Both the position numbers and the translations under genes were made by a program. From Kaiparowitsia implicata GSE-PSE-MK54-09C (GTDB lineage Bacteria; Cyanobacteriota; Cyanobacteriia; Elainellales; Elainellaceae): a stretch of 64,000 nt of DNA. Positions 16,740 through 25,168 of this stretch are shown here, piece after piece (the stretch's first letter is position 1; every line of letters begins with the position of its first letter). The notes below the pieces were generated by a model. The model had not been told where the DNA came from, searched no databases, and saw only the letters and a list, made by a program, of their open reading frames with translations. Where the stretch lies: assembly GCA_019359435.1 (NCBI GenBank), contig JAHHHI010000070.1, positions 57,645 through 121,644 on the forward strand, written 5' to 3'.

Positions 16740-17465
16740 ATGTCCTTTAGTTCCCCCTATCGAGAAACTCAGCTGCGTCAGTTGGTCCAAAAGCTAGGAT
16801 TGCCGGAGCGCAGTCCGGTGTTGTGGGAACTGTTAGACGTGGCGCTGACGCACCCTACAGCGGGTGCTGCTGTGAACTATGAACGGCTGGAATTTGTCGG
16901 GGATGCAGTGGTGCGTCTGGTAGCGGCAGAATTTTTGTACGAAACCTATCCGGCGTTGCCTGAGGGTGAGATGTCGGCTATGCGAAGCGGACTAGTGAGC
17001 GATCGCACTTTGGCAATGATTGGCGATCGCTATGGATTGGAGCGCTACCTGATGATGGGGCCTAGCGCGGCGGCTGACCCCACCGGGCATGACACCCGGG
17101 TCGCGGCGGCGTTCGAAGCGGTGCTAGCCGTGCTGTATCTGAGTCAGCGATCGCTCGTCTTGATTCGTCCCTGGCTCGACCCACACCTTCAGGAAATGGC
17201 CACCATTATTTGGAATGACCCTGCCCGGCTTAACTACAAAGGGGCGCTGCAAGGGCTAACCCAAGGCCGCTTTGGGGTGCTGCCCGACTACCGCATCACA
17301 GAGGTGGGCCATACCCATGGCCATGCTGAGCGGTTTTTGGCGCAGGTGTTTGTGCAAGACCAGTGCTACGGCGAAGGCAAAGGACAGTCTAAGAAAGCCG
17401 CAGAGCAGGTCGCAGCCCGGGTCGCGTTCGAAGCTCTCCACCAGTTGAGTGATTCCGACTCCTAG
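16740..17465 (+). CDS. rnc: Ribonuclease III with altered catalytic site
   Basis: 241 residues: an RNase III domain (1-150) with ERLEFVGDAVVRL and EGEMSAMRSGLVSD, then a double-stranded RNA-binding domain (NYKGALQGLTQGRFG to GQSKKAAEQVAA). RNase III cuts long duplex RNA, including rRNA precursors. The second acidic motif reads AAAFEAVLAVLYL where the family has D-x-x-E-A; the Glu is kept but the catalytic Asp (E. coli Asp114) is Ala. Activity may thus be reduced or changed. Cyanobacteria often carry more than one RNase III, so another copy may supply the main activity. Lies 180 bases after rnpB. Confidence 0.9.
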   Translation: MSFSSPYRETQLRQLVQKLGLPERSPVLWELLDVALTHPTAGAAVNYERLEFVGDAVVRLVAAEFLYETYPALPEGEMSAMRSGLVSDRTLAMIGDRYGLERYLMMGPSAAADPTGHDTRVAAAFEAVLAVLYLSQRSLVLIRPWLDPHLQEMATIIWNDPARLNYKGALQGLTQGRFGVLPDYRITEVGHTHGHAERFLAQVFVQDQCYGEGKGQSKKAAEQVAARVAFEALHQLSDSDS

Positions 17466-17571
17466 TGGAATGCACGGCTGAAACCCACGGCTCATGCCCT
17501 CGGCCAGTGGTTTGCCATTCTGGTCGGAGTTGTAGATAATGAAATGAATGTGAAACCGCGTGCGATCGCCC

Positions 17572-18075
17572 ATGTCTCTAATTCCTGACTCTCCGACGCT
17601 GACCGATGAAGCTGGGTTGGTTGTAATGACGTCTAGTTCACAGGAGTCTCGTCTTGATAGCAACTTAAGCGCCATCTCAACCGATGAAGCTGCAACTCCG
17701 GTACCGACAAGCTTAGGCTTAACAGACTTAGACTCACTAGACTCAACGGTCAGTGAATCCCTAGCCCACACCGATGAACAGCCGCTGAGCCGACGGGCCG
17801 AAGTTAGTATTTTTCTTTCAACCTTTGCGACGGTTTTTCTTGCTGAAATTGGCGACAAGACCCAGTTCACCGTTTTGCTAATGAGTGCAGAATCGGGTTC
17901 TCCGTGGACGGTCTTTTCTGGAGCTGCGACCGCACTCGTGGCGACAAGTCTCTGTGGTGTCTTGCTCGGTCGATGGCTGTCTACACGCATTGCGCCCGCA
18001 GTGCTCGAACGAGCCGCAGGTGGATTGCTGCTGAGCATTGCCGCACTGCTACTGCTAGACGTGGTGCGGCATTAA
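17572..18075 (+). CDS. UPF0016/GDT1-type cation exporter, half-size
   Basis: 167 residues. A Ser/Thr/Asp-rich polar N-terminus of ~75 residues precedes three membrane helices with the motif EIGDKTQF, the conserved E-x-G-D-K-S/T of the TMEM165/GDT1 family. In cyanobacteria the full-length, two-motif member (Mnx) exports Mn2+ from cytosol to thylakoid lumen. This protein has one motif only, so it should pair with the next gene product. ATG at 17572 chosen over a GTG four codons earlier. The long N-tail is unlike its partner. Confidence 0.85.
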   Translation: MSLIPDSPTLTDEAGLVVMTSSSQESRLDSNLSAISTDEAATPVPTSLGLTDLDSLDSTVSESLAHTDEQPLSRRAEVSIFLSTFATVFLAEIGDKTQFTVLLMSAESGSPWTVFSGAATALVATSLCGVLLGRWLSTRIAPAVLERAAGGLLLSIAALLLLDVVRH

Positions 18076-18156
18076 GCCACCCCGTTTTTACTGCCTGACA
18101 AGCATGTGTAAAGAGTCTTCGATTCAGCGGTCATGCCGCTAATGTAGGAATAAAAG

Positions 18157-18456
18157 ATGGATTGGAAACTACTGGGGCTGACGTTTGTAACTGTGTTTGT
18201 GTCGGAGTTAGGGGATAAAAGCCAGCTCGCGGCGATCGCCCTTGGAGGCAGCAGCAAATCGGCTCGAGCTGTTTTTTTGGGCGCATCCGCAGCACTGGTA
18301 CTCGCTTGTTTTTTGGGCGCTTGGTTGGGCGGCGGCGTCGGGCAGCTTTTTCCTGAACGCTGGGTTAAGGCGATCGCCGCTACAGGGTTCGCCACAGTGG
18401 GGGTACGGCTTCTTCTCTCCTCGCCTGAGCCAGCAACCGAAGCTAACCCTAAGTAA
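18157..18456 (+). CDS. UPF0016/GDT1-type exporter, second half
   Basis: 99 residues, three membrane helices, with the motif ELGDKSQLAAIAL. It is separated by 81 bases from the other half-size member; together they rebuild the two inverted repeats of a full UPF0016 transporter, consistent with a heteromeric Mn2+ (or Ca2+) exporter. The role is known for the family; the pairing and substrate here are inference. ATG at 18157. Confidence 0.87.
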   Translation: MDWKLLGLTFVTVFVSELGDKSQLAAIALGGSSKSARAVFLGASAALVLACFLGAWLGGGVGQLFPERWVKAIAATGFATVGVRLLLSSPEPATEANPK

Positions 18457-18536
18457 CAGGCTAGTCTCTGAGTGGGGAATGAAAGGTCAGGATCAGGGTG
18501 TTTTGTTGCACCTTCATGTCCCCACGCATTGAAGCC

Positions 18537-18989
18537 TCAGGTTAGGTAGGTTATGAGCGCCCGCAGTCCCAGCAAATAACTATCCACGCCAAATCCACTG
18601 ATTTGCCCAATGGCGACTGGCGCTATGTAGGAGTGATGGCGAAACGACTCCCGTTTGTGAATATTGCTCAAATGGACTTCTACGGTTGGCAATGCCACAG
18701 CGGCGATCGCATCCCGCAGCGCCACACTGGTATGAGTATAGGCACCCGGGTTGATCAAAATGCCATCTTGCATGCCCAAGGCCTGATGAATCCAATCAAT
18801 CAGCTCTCCTTCATGATTGGACTGAGCCATATCTACCGTGCAGTCTAGAGACTCAGCCAGAGTCTGCAATGCCGCCTCAATGTCGGCCAACGTCAGCGTC
18901 CCATAGGTTTCAGGCTCGCGCTTTCCCAACAGATTAAGATTGGGGCCATTCAAAACCAAGATGCGCGTTAGGCACGTTACCTTGCTCAA
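18537..18989 (-). CDS. aroQ: 3-dehydroquinate dehydratase, type II
   Basis: 150 residues, the usual length. It catalyses the third step of the shikimate pathway (3-dehydroquinate to 3-dehydroshikimate). Seen are [14 protein letters not shown] with the following catalytic Tyr, [27 protein letters not shown] and [12 protein letters not shown] with the catalytic His. The start is a TTG at 18989 preceded by TAAGG; no ATG is available near the expected N-terminus. Convergent with the UPF0016 pair. Confidence 0.96.
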   Translation of the reverse strand: MSKVTCLTRILVLNGPNLNLLGKREPETYGTLTLADIEAALQTLAESLDCTVDMAQSNHEGELIDWIHQALGMQDGILINPGAYTHTSVALRDAIAAVALPTVEVHLSNIHKRESFRHHSYIAPVAIGQISGFGVDSYLLGLRALITYLT

Positions 18990-19224
18990 CCGTCCTTACC
19001 TATATTCTTCAAATATTCTCCAAACGCCACAATCATACGCTATTGCTCCGCTGGACTAGAGGTGATCGCGTTCGCCCTGAATCCATACAAGTATCGACAT
19101 ACCAAAAATCGCTTGCACTGAGTGATTTTGCTCACCCACTAATCAGCACAAACGATTTTCAAGTTATTCACTTTTTAGGTCACTAAGCCGCACCTAGCCG
19201 AACATAGAAGCGCTTTCTAAGCTC

Positions 19225-19362
19225 TTATCGACGACGTTGGGGATCTCTAACCGGAACTGGAATTGGCTCCGGCTCTGGCTGAACATCCGGGCCAAGGAGC
19301 GCTTCCACCACTTTCTGCGCCCATTCCTTCAGCTTTTCCAGAACCTTTTCGATGTATTCCAT
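19225..19362 (-). CDS. 45-residue conserved small protein
   Basis: The frame encodes MEYIEKVLEKLKEWAQKVVE, then ALLGPDVQPEPEPIPVPVRD and a basic end (PQRRR). The first half is an amphipathic helix with Trp, the second a Pro/Glu-rich tail. A GGAG lies 12 bases before the ATG. Composition and periodicity make it very likely real, and I recall similar short proteins in other cyanobacteria, but I cannot name a function. It lies alone in a 600-bp gap upstream of aroQ, on the same strand. Confidence 0.65.
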   Translation of the reverse strand: MEYIEKVLEKLKEWAQKVVEALLGPDVQPEPEPIPVPVRDPQRRR

Positions 19363-19604
19363 CGGTGAGTAACTCCTTCGGTTACAGACATCTCTGCCGG
19401 GGCGGAAAGCTACAGAAGTTCCGCTTGTCGCGTAGCAGATACCTTATGATTCTAGATCATAACGAATTCAAGAAAATGATCAACCCTTTTATTAAGCGGC
19501 TGTTAAGTAAATGCCGGTTTTAGAGGGCGATCGCCCGGTTCCCGTCAGGCAAGAAGTCAAGCGTATAGAGCGTTACAGGCTGTTGGGCTAAATCGGGAAA
19601 TTTT

Positions 19605-19871
19605 ATGAGTAATTTTTTTAGATTGCTGGTTAAATTACTGGGCAGTGAGCAGGCAGAAAAAGTCCAGTCAGCGCTGCTGGTTGCGGCAGTTACCCACGGC
19701 AACCCTATCGCCGCATTCCAGCAACACACAATAGCAACCTCAGAGCAATCAGAGCGCCCGATACCCCGAGACACGGCTTTGCCCATCCTATCGAGCTGCT
19801 TCGCTGCCACAGTAATCGCAAACGACGGGAACTACCGTGAGTTCGACAACTACAGCGCGGGGCTGAAATAA
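19605..19871 (+). CDS. Doubtful 88-residue hypothetical
   Basis: An ATG at 19605 opens an 88-codon frame starting MSNFFRLLVKLLGSEQAEKV, with a plausible amphipathic N-terminus but no recognisable motif and an irregular, unstructured second half. There is no strong ribosome site. It could be a small cyanobacterial gene or chance; I keep it at low confidence because nothing else explains this stretch. Confidence 0.3.
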   Translation: MSNFFRLLVKLLGSEQAEKVQSALLVAAVTHGNPIAAFQQHTIATSEQSERPIPRDTALPILSSCFAATVIANDGNYREFDNYSAGLK

Positions 19872-19936
19872 CGCTATCGAACTCACGGTGAACTAAATGC
19901 AGCGGCAGCAGTTAGCGCATCGCGCAGAAGCACCAA

Positions 19937-21406
19937 TCATCCCTCTACGTTATCCACATCGCTGATTTGTGGAATGCTGACCACATAACGGTATCCAGTT
20001 TCTGTAGACCCCTGGATGCTGATTCGTCCGCCATGCATTTCTGCCAATTGCCGACTCAGGGTCAACCCTAAGTTTTGCCGCGACGGCAATCCAATCGGGT
20101 CTACGCCAGACGACACAGACTCTGCACCTGCCCCATCTGAATAAGACTCTGCACGCGGCGACTGAATCTCGGCTGAAGGCGGAAGGATAGCCGCATCCAA
20201 CGATGCTGCTGGTGACCACCCAACCGGACTATTTTCTGGTTCTAAATGCACTAGACCGTCGCCCAACCAAGGATGCGAAGCAGAGACAGTCACGTTGAGG
20301 TGATTCTGCCGTCGGGAGATATGAATTCGAATGGTACTGTCGTTGCTAGCCAGTTGGATAATGCCAAAGACTAGGTGATACATCATCTGGCGGGTTTTGT
20401 CTTTATCAAGCAGCCAGATGCGGTTTCCGGGTTCTAGAGTGAGGCGAAGCTGCTGCTGGCGACGGGCGGCTACTTGCTCTAGGGCGCTGAGTGCCTGTTG
20501 CCCCAGCATTTCCACGTCCACCGGGCTGAGGTTAAGGGAGTAGTTATGCTCGCTAAGCGTGCCTAAATCGAGCATTTCTGTCAGCACGGTTAGCAGATGA
20601 TGACCACTGTTATGGATGATGTCAAGGTATTCCTTTTGTTTGCCTGTCAGAGGGCCGTAAATCTCCCGAATGAGCACGCTAGCCATGCCCAAAATTGACG
20701 TTAGGGGGGTTCGCAGTTCTTGCGCCATCTGACTCATGAGACTCGCCTTTACAGTGCTGACTGGAGCCGTTTGCGTTGCGGCCCCAGCCTGCATATGGCT
20801 AGCGCCCAAGCTTTGTTTCCGCAAGTGGTTGCGCTCGTATTCACTCATGCACCACCGGGCAATTAGCTCCAGAATTTCAATATCTTTGTAGGAAAAAGTG
20901 CAGGGAGCTAGATCCATAATTGCCAGTGTGCCAATGCAAAAGCCAGCTGACGTGATTAACGGTGCGCCCATATAGGCGCGGATGCCATAGCGCTGAACCA
21001 GAACTGACTCGGCATGGACTGGGTCGGCAGCGGCATCGTTGATCACCAGCACCCGATGGGCTGCAACCACGCTGGCACAAAAGGTATCTTGGCGCGGCAA
21101 TTGACGCGATGCCGCGAGATCATTCATCAACCCGATGCGCGACAGCCCGATTGCGGATTTGAACCACTGCCGTTCGTGATCCATCAAACCCAAAATACAG
21201 ATCGGCGCATTGAGTAAGTGAGCAGCAGTTTGCGTCGCCTCCTCAAAAATGGGGATGCTTTCAACATCCATCAAGCCCAGTTCAGCCATGGCTTTAAGAC
21301 GCTGTTTTTCAGGCCTGCCAGACTCTTGCGAGCTGTCTGCTGGGCAGGTCACTTTGTGGTCTGGGCTCAACATCGCGACCCTCTCGTTCAACATAACCTT
21401 CTGCAA
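19937..21406 (-). CDS. GAF-domain histidine kinase homologue lacking the His
   Basis: 489 residues: a GAF domain (~50-190, with DTFCASVV and YMGAPLI), a dimerisation region (~222-290) and a degraded ATPase region. At the H-box it reads MAQELRTPLTSIL, so the phospho-accepting His of S-H-E-L-R is Gln (residue 229). The N- and G1-boxes are not recognisable; a Ser/Ala-rich insert interrupts the ATPase fold, and only a G2-like end (MHGGRISIQGSTETGYRYVV) remains. It is therefore probably a signalling pseudokinase that senses a ligand through GAF. Gene is monocistronic, divergent from the PBP gene. Confidence 0.85.
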   Translation of the reverse strand: MQKVMLNERVAMLSPDHKVTCPADSSQESGRPEKQRLKAMAELGLMDVESIPIFEEATQTAAHLLNAPICILGLMDHERQWFKSAIGLSRIGLMNDLAASRQLPRQDTFCASVVAAHRVLVINDAAADPVHAESVLVQRYGIRAYMGAPLITSAGFCIGTLAIMDLAPCTFSYKDIEILELIARWCMSEYERNHLRKQSLGASHMQAGAATQTAPVSTVKASLMSQMAQELRTPLTSILGMASVLIREIYGPLTGKQKEYLDIIHNSGHHLLTVLTEMLDLGTLSEHNYSLNLSPVDVEMLGQQALSALEQVAARRQQQLRLTLEPGNRIWLLDKDKTRQMMYHLVFGIIQLASNDSTIRIHISRRQNHLNVTVSASHPWLGDGLVHLEPENSPVGWSPAASLDAAILPPSAEIQSPRAESYSDGAGAESVSSGVDPIGLPSRQNLGLTLSRQLAEMHGGRISIQGSTETGYRYVVSIPQISDVDNVEG

Positions 21407-21916
21407 ACCTCTGTAATATTTTGGGGAGGTTGTTCAATATACTCAGAGTTCCCTACTAGAGTTCATCGAGAACACATTTTCTCGAAAGATTCGATGGCTT
21501 TGATAGCTCTTGGTTTCAAAGGTTCTGCGAGTCGGCATTTTTTTCGTTGTGGAAGAGTTTATTCGGTAGAAATACGGATTGTGGAACTACGGGTGACAAC
21601 GCCAGTCTTCCACAGTATGTCTGCTGCCAAAGATCTGATGAGGATGCGACATGGTGGCTGTTCTATGGGGACTGAAATGCAGAAGCTACGCCATAATGGT
21701 GGGTAATTTAGGCAGGATGTCTGGAAGTGTAGGGGCTAGTGCTGTAGTAGATAGTTGGATTGATCCAGTGAGACGATATTCATCCAGAGTCTTGTGCTGT
21801 CTAGGCATCACTGAGCCGTTCTAATCGATGCAAGGTGGGCTAGTGCGTCTAACGATGTTGTGTTTAGTGTCGACTGTGTTTATTAGTGCTGGTTGTATTA
21901 GCGACTTGTATAAGAG
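21407..21916. other. 510-bp divergent intergenic region
   Basis: Between the divergent pseudokinase and PBP genes. Open frames here lack start sites and composition of real genes. It should hold both promoters; TATAC and TAGAG-like hexamers are present near 21440 but nothing decisive. Confidence 0.35.
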
Positions 21917-24193
21917 ATGACTGTGCCACAAACTCCTCCTCCATCTCCAAATCCTTCGCCATCGCGCACTTTTTTAGGATCTCTGACGCAGGCGATGCAA
22001 TCAGCGCGGGTCAACTTCTCGAAGCTGAAGCTGAAACCTCACGCTCGGGTTCCCGAACTCTGGATTGAGGATGCCGATAGCCAGAATAAGGAGGTTTATC
22101 CGCTGTTGGGCGATCGCTATCTGTTGGGCCGCAGCTCGCGTTCGTGCGATATTGTGGTTCGCAATCCGGTTGTCAGCCAGGTGCATCTGTCTCTCAACCG
22201 TGACAGTCGAAAGCCTGGTGCTCCCTTTGTGATGCGGGATGAGGAGTCGACCAATGGTATTTATCGGGGCAAGCGACGGCTGGCGAAGCTGCCGCTGCGG
22301 CATGGCGATCGCCTCACCCTAGGGCCACCAGAACTGGCGACTGCGGTGCAGGTGCAGTATGTTGATCCGCCCCCGTGGTATGTGCGGGCGGCAAAATATA
22401 CCATGTATGGCTTTACTGGCCTGACCGCGCTCACGGCTGCATGGATTGCCACCGAGTGGACGAAAATTCCAGTGCGTCCGCTGCCTCCTTCTGTCGGTGG
22501 GCCTGTGGTAGTTTACGCCCGTGACAATGAGACGGTGCTTAATCCCCAGCGTAACCGGGCTCATATTGAGCTAGCCCGCCTGTCGGAGTATTCCTCAAAC
22601 CTGCCCAAAGCGCTCGTAGCATCAGAAGATAGCCGCTACTATTGGCATCTGGGTATAGACCCAGTCGGTACGTTGCGAGCCCTCGTGACCAATGTGATTG
22701 GGGGCGAAATCCGAGAGGGCGGCAGCACCATTACTCAACAGTTGGCCCGTAATCTGTTTCGTTCCTATGTTGGGATAGAAGATTCGGCTGGGCGCAAGTT
22801 GCGGGAGGCAGTTGCCGCACTGAAGCTAGAAAGCTATTACAGCAAAGACTTTTTAATGCTGGCTTACCTCAACCGCGTGTATTTGGGATATGGCAACTAT
22901 GGGTTCGAGGATGCCGCTCGGTTCTACTTTGGCAAGCCTGCTGGTGAGTTGACCGTGGCAGAAGCCGCGACTCTAGTGGGCATTTTGCCCGCGCCGAATG
23001 TGTTCAATCCGATTCAGGACTATGATGAGGCTGTGCGGTTGCGCAATCGCGTCATTAATCGGATGGCAGCTCAGGGCTCTATTAGTCGCGATGAGGCCGA
23101 GCGGGCGCGGCGATCGCGCATTGATATTAATCCCGAAGCAATTGAAGAGCTGCAAAGCAGTATTGCCCCCTACTTCTATAGCCAAGTCTTTACCGAATTA
23201 GAAGAGTTGCTGGGTATTCAGCTAGCGCAGGAGGGCAACTTTGTGGTGGAGAGCACCCTCAATCCTCGCTTTCAAGCTCAGGCCGAGACATCCCTGCGCC
23301 GAGCGATTGAAGTGCAGGGGGCAGCATCAGGCTTTTCTCAGGGCGCGGTGGTCACGCTTGACTCGAGCAATGGCGAAGTGCTGGCGCTAGTCGGGGGCTA
23401 TGATTTTTTAGAAAGCCAGTTCAATCGGGCGGGACAGGCACTACGCCAGCCGGGTTCGACATTTAAGGTCTTTGAGTATGCGGCGGCGCTAGAAGCAGGT
23501 GTGTCTCCTTACCAATCATTTTCCTGTGGCGGGCTGGACTGGGATGGACAGTCGTTTCGTGGATGCGAGCGGACTGGAGCCGCAGCCGTGGACATGTTTG
23601 CAGGGATGGCCCTATCAGAGAATGTGATTGCTCTGCGGGTGGCTCAAGAGGCAGGGCTGGATCAGTTGGTTCAGTTAGCAAGGCGACTGGGTATTCGCTC
23701 TGAACTCAACCCGGTGCCGGGGCTGGCGCTGGGGCAAAGCGAAGTCACCCTGCTAGAGCTAACCGGAGCCTATGCCGCGTTTGATAACGATGGCATGTAT
23801 AACTCGCCGCGCACAATTCGCCGCATTCTCGACAGCAGCGATTGTGAGAACCCTGACGATTTAGCAACCTGCCGTACTATTTTTGACGTGAATCGTCAGG
23901 GGCCACGTCCCAATGTGCAAGCGGTTAGTGGCCAATCCGCTGCAACGATGACAGCTATGTTGCAGGGGGTTGTTAGTTCTGGCACTGGTCGCGCTGCTTA
24001 TCTAGGGACAGGGGAGGCTGGCAAAACTGGAACCAATAACGACAATCGTGACCTTTGGTTTGTAGGCTATATCCCCTCCATGAATATTACGTCGGGCGTG
24101 TGGTTTGGCAATGATAATAACGCCCCGACGTCTGGCTCGAGTTCGCAAGCAGCCGCGCTGTGGTCAGACTATATGGGTCGGGTGATTCAGTAA
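21917..24193 (+). CDS. Class A penicillin-binding protein with FHA domain
   Basis: 758 residues. Order: proline-rich start; FHA domain (~50-150; GRSSRSCDIVVRN, SQVHLSL and ESTNGIYRG) on the cytosolic side; one membrane helix (~160-178); GT51 glycosyltransferase with catalytic EDSRYYWHLGID (Glu237) and GGSTITQQLARN; transpeptidase with QPGSTFK (Ser514), SEN (567) and KTGTNN (703). It polymerises and cross-links peptidoglycan. FHA domains bind phosphothreonine, so its activity is probably tied to Ser/Thr kinase signalling; this architecture is known in cyanobacteria. ATG at 21917. birA follows convergently after five bases. Confidence 0.95.
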   Translation: MTVPQTPPPSPNPSPSRTFLGSLTQAMQSARVNFSKLKLKPHARVPELWIEDADSQNKEVYPLLGDRYLLGRSSRSCDIVVRNPVVSQVHLSLNRDSRKPGAPFVMRDEESTNGIYRGKRRLAKLPLRHGDRLTLGPPELATAVQVQYVDPPPWYVRAAKYTMYGFTGLTALTAAWIATEWTKIPVRPLPPSVGGPVVVYARDNETVLNPQRNRAHIELARLSEYSSNLPKALVASEDSRYYWHLGIDPVGTLRALVTNVIGGEIREGGSTITQQLARNLFRSYVGIEDSAGRKLREAVAALKLESYYSKDFLMLAYLNRVYLGYGNYGFEDAARFYFGKPAGELTVAEAATLVGILPAPNVFNPIQDYDEAVRLRNRVINRMAAQGSISRDEAERARRSRIDINPEAIEELQSSIAPYFYSQVFTELEELLGIQLAQEGNFVVESTLNPRFQAQAETSLRRAIEVQGAASGFSQGAVVTLDSSNGEVLALVGGYDFLESQFNRAGQALRQPGSTFKVFEYAAALEAGVSPYQSFSCGGLDWDGQSFRGCERTGAAAVDMFAGMALSENVIALRVAQEAGLDQLVQLARRLGIRSELNPVPGLALGQSEVTLLELTGAYAAFDNDGMYNSPRTIRRILDSSDCENPDDLATCRTIFDVNRQGPRPNVQAVSGQSAATMTAMLQGVVSSGTGRAAYLGTGEAGKTGTNNDNRDLWFVGYIPSMNITSGVWFGNDNNAPTSGSSSQAAALWSDYMGRVIQ

Positions 24194-24198
24194 CTCTG

Positions 24199-25035
24199 CT
24201 AGTGGCTCAGGCGGATGCGCCCGGTGGTGATGGCAATTGGGCGATCGCCCTGTTGAATTAGCAGCCGCCCGTGGGCATCAATGCCAGCAGCCTGCCCCGA
24301 CCAAACGGTATCGCCTTGCTCAACCGTAATTGGCTGACCCAGCAGCGCATCGCGACGGCGTAGATCTGGAAGGAGGGGCGTCAGCCCCCCGTGGGCTGGG
24401 TCTGTGCGAGCAAACATATCGGCTACTTGCAGCAGATAGTGGCGGACCCGAGTGAGGAGCGATCGCACGTCTGGCACATCCACATGCACCTGATGCAGGC
24501 TAATAGCAGAGACATTCAGCATTGCCGCTCCCGAGATTGCCGTCCCCGAGAGCAGCGACTCCTCGTCCAGCTCCGCCGCAAAATCAACTTGGCGGTTAAT
24601 GCCAATCCCCACAACCACTTGAGCTAGGGGAGACGAAGCCGCAGACGTAGCTTCACACAAAATTCCCGCAAGCTTGCGCTGCTCAATCCACACATCATTC
24701 GGCCACTTGAGGCGCAGCAGCCCCTTGCAAGCAGGCATCAGATCTTCCACCGCATAGATCACCGCCAAGCCGGTTGCCAAGCTCAGCCCCGGCAGGCTTG
24801 CCGTAGGAACTCTGTGCAACATCGCACTCATTGTCAGCACACCCGGAGGTGAATACCAAACGCGCCCATGTTGCCCTCGCCCTGCCGTTTGTCGCGGTGT
24901 GTAAACGACATCCCCATGCTGGAGTTGCGCAGCATGCGCTAGCGCCCAAGTGTTGGTGCTAGTGCATTGAGCTAGGCAGTGAAGCCACGTCACATCCATA
25001 ACAGGCTCAGACTCCTGAGGCAAAAAAGCAGACAT
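24199..25035 (-). CDS. birA: Biotin--[acetyl-CoA-carboxylase] ligase
   Basis: 278 residues. It activates biotin with ATP and attaches it to the carrier subunit of acetyl-CoA carboxylase. Motifs: STNTWALA, AGRGQHGRVWYSPPG (biotinoyl-AMP loop), LKWPNDVWI and KLAGILCE. There is no N-terminal helix-turn-helix, so it is a catalytic-only (class I) BirA, not a repressor. The C-terminal domain follows after ~200. ATG at 25035; an ATG at residue 13 would also give a normal protein. The biotin transporter bioY lies 1.8 kb away. Confidence 0.93.
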   Translation of the reverse strand: MSAFLPQESEPVMDVTWLHCLAQCTSTNTWALAHAAQLQHGDVVYTPRQTAGRGQHGRVWYSPPGVLTMSAMLHRVPTASLPGLSLATGLAVIYAVEDLMPACKGLLRLKWPNDVWIEQRKLAGILCEATSAASSPLAQVVVGIGINRQVDFAAELDEESLLSGTAISGAAMLNVSAISLHQVHVDVPDVRSLLTRVRHYLLQVADMFARTDPAHGGLTPLLPDLRRRDALLGQPITVEQGDTVWSGQAAGIDAHGRLLIQQGDRPIAITTGRIRLSH

Positions 25036-25094
25036 CGAATGCAGGGGAGATATTAACGCGCTTGCTGGAGACGGTTACTGTTTTTTGAAAGAAA

Positions 25095-25129
25095 TTTACA
25101 CCTCAAAATAGCCAGCAAACAGGTGTAAA
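25095..25129. promoter_or_regulatory. Dyad between birA and the phosphoesterase
   Basis: TTTACACCT (25095-25103) and AGGTGTAAA (25121-25129) are perfect 9-bp arms with a 17-bp spacer, lying in the 133-bp gap of two divergent genes. The spacing fits an operator. The arms resemble BirA-type operators, but the BirA here has no DNA-binding domain, so the binding protein is unknown. Confidence 0.45.
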
Positions 25130-25168
25130 CGTTATATCGTACCCTCGGAACTCTCATCTCCCCAACCC

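Noticed and set aside
21218..21706. 162-codon plus-strand frame over the pseudokinase 5' end
   Set aside because: Antisense shadow of the kinase gene with spacer; no start signal.
25095..25129. BirA operator
   Set aside because: Arms resemble BirA boxes, but the BirA here has no helix-turn-helix, so I list it only as a dyad.
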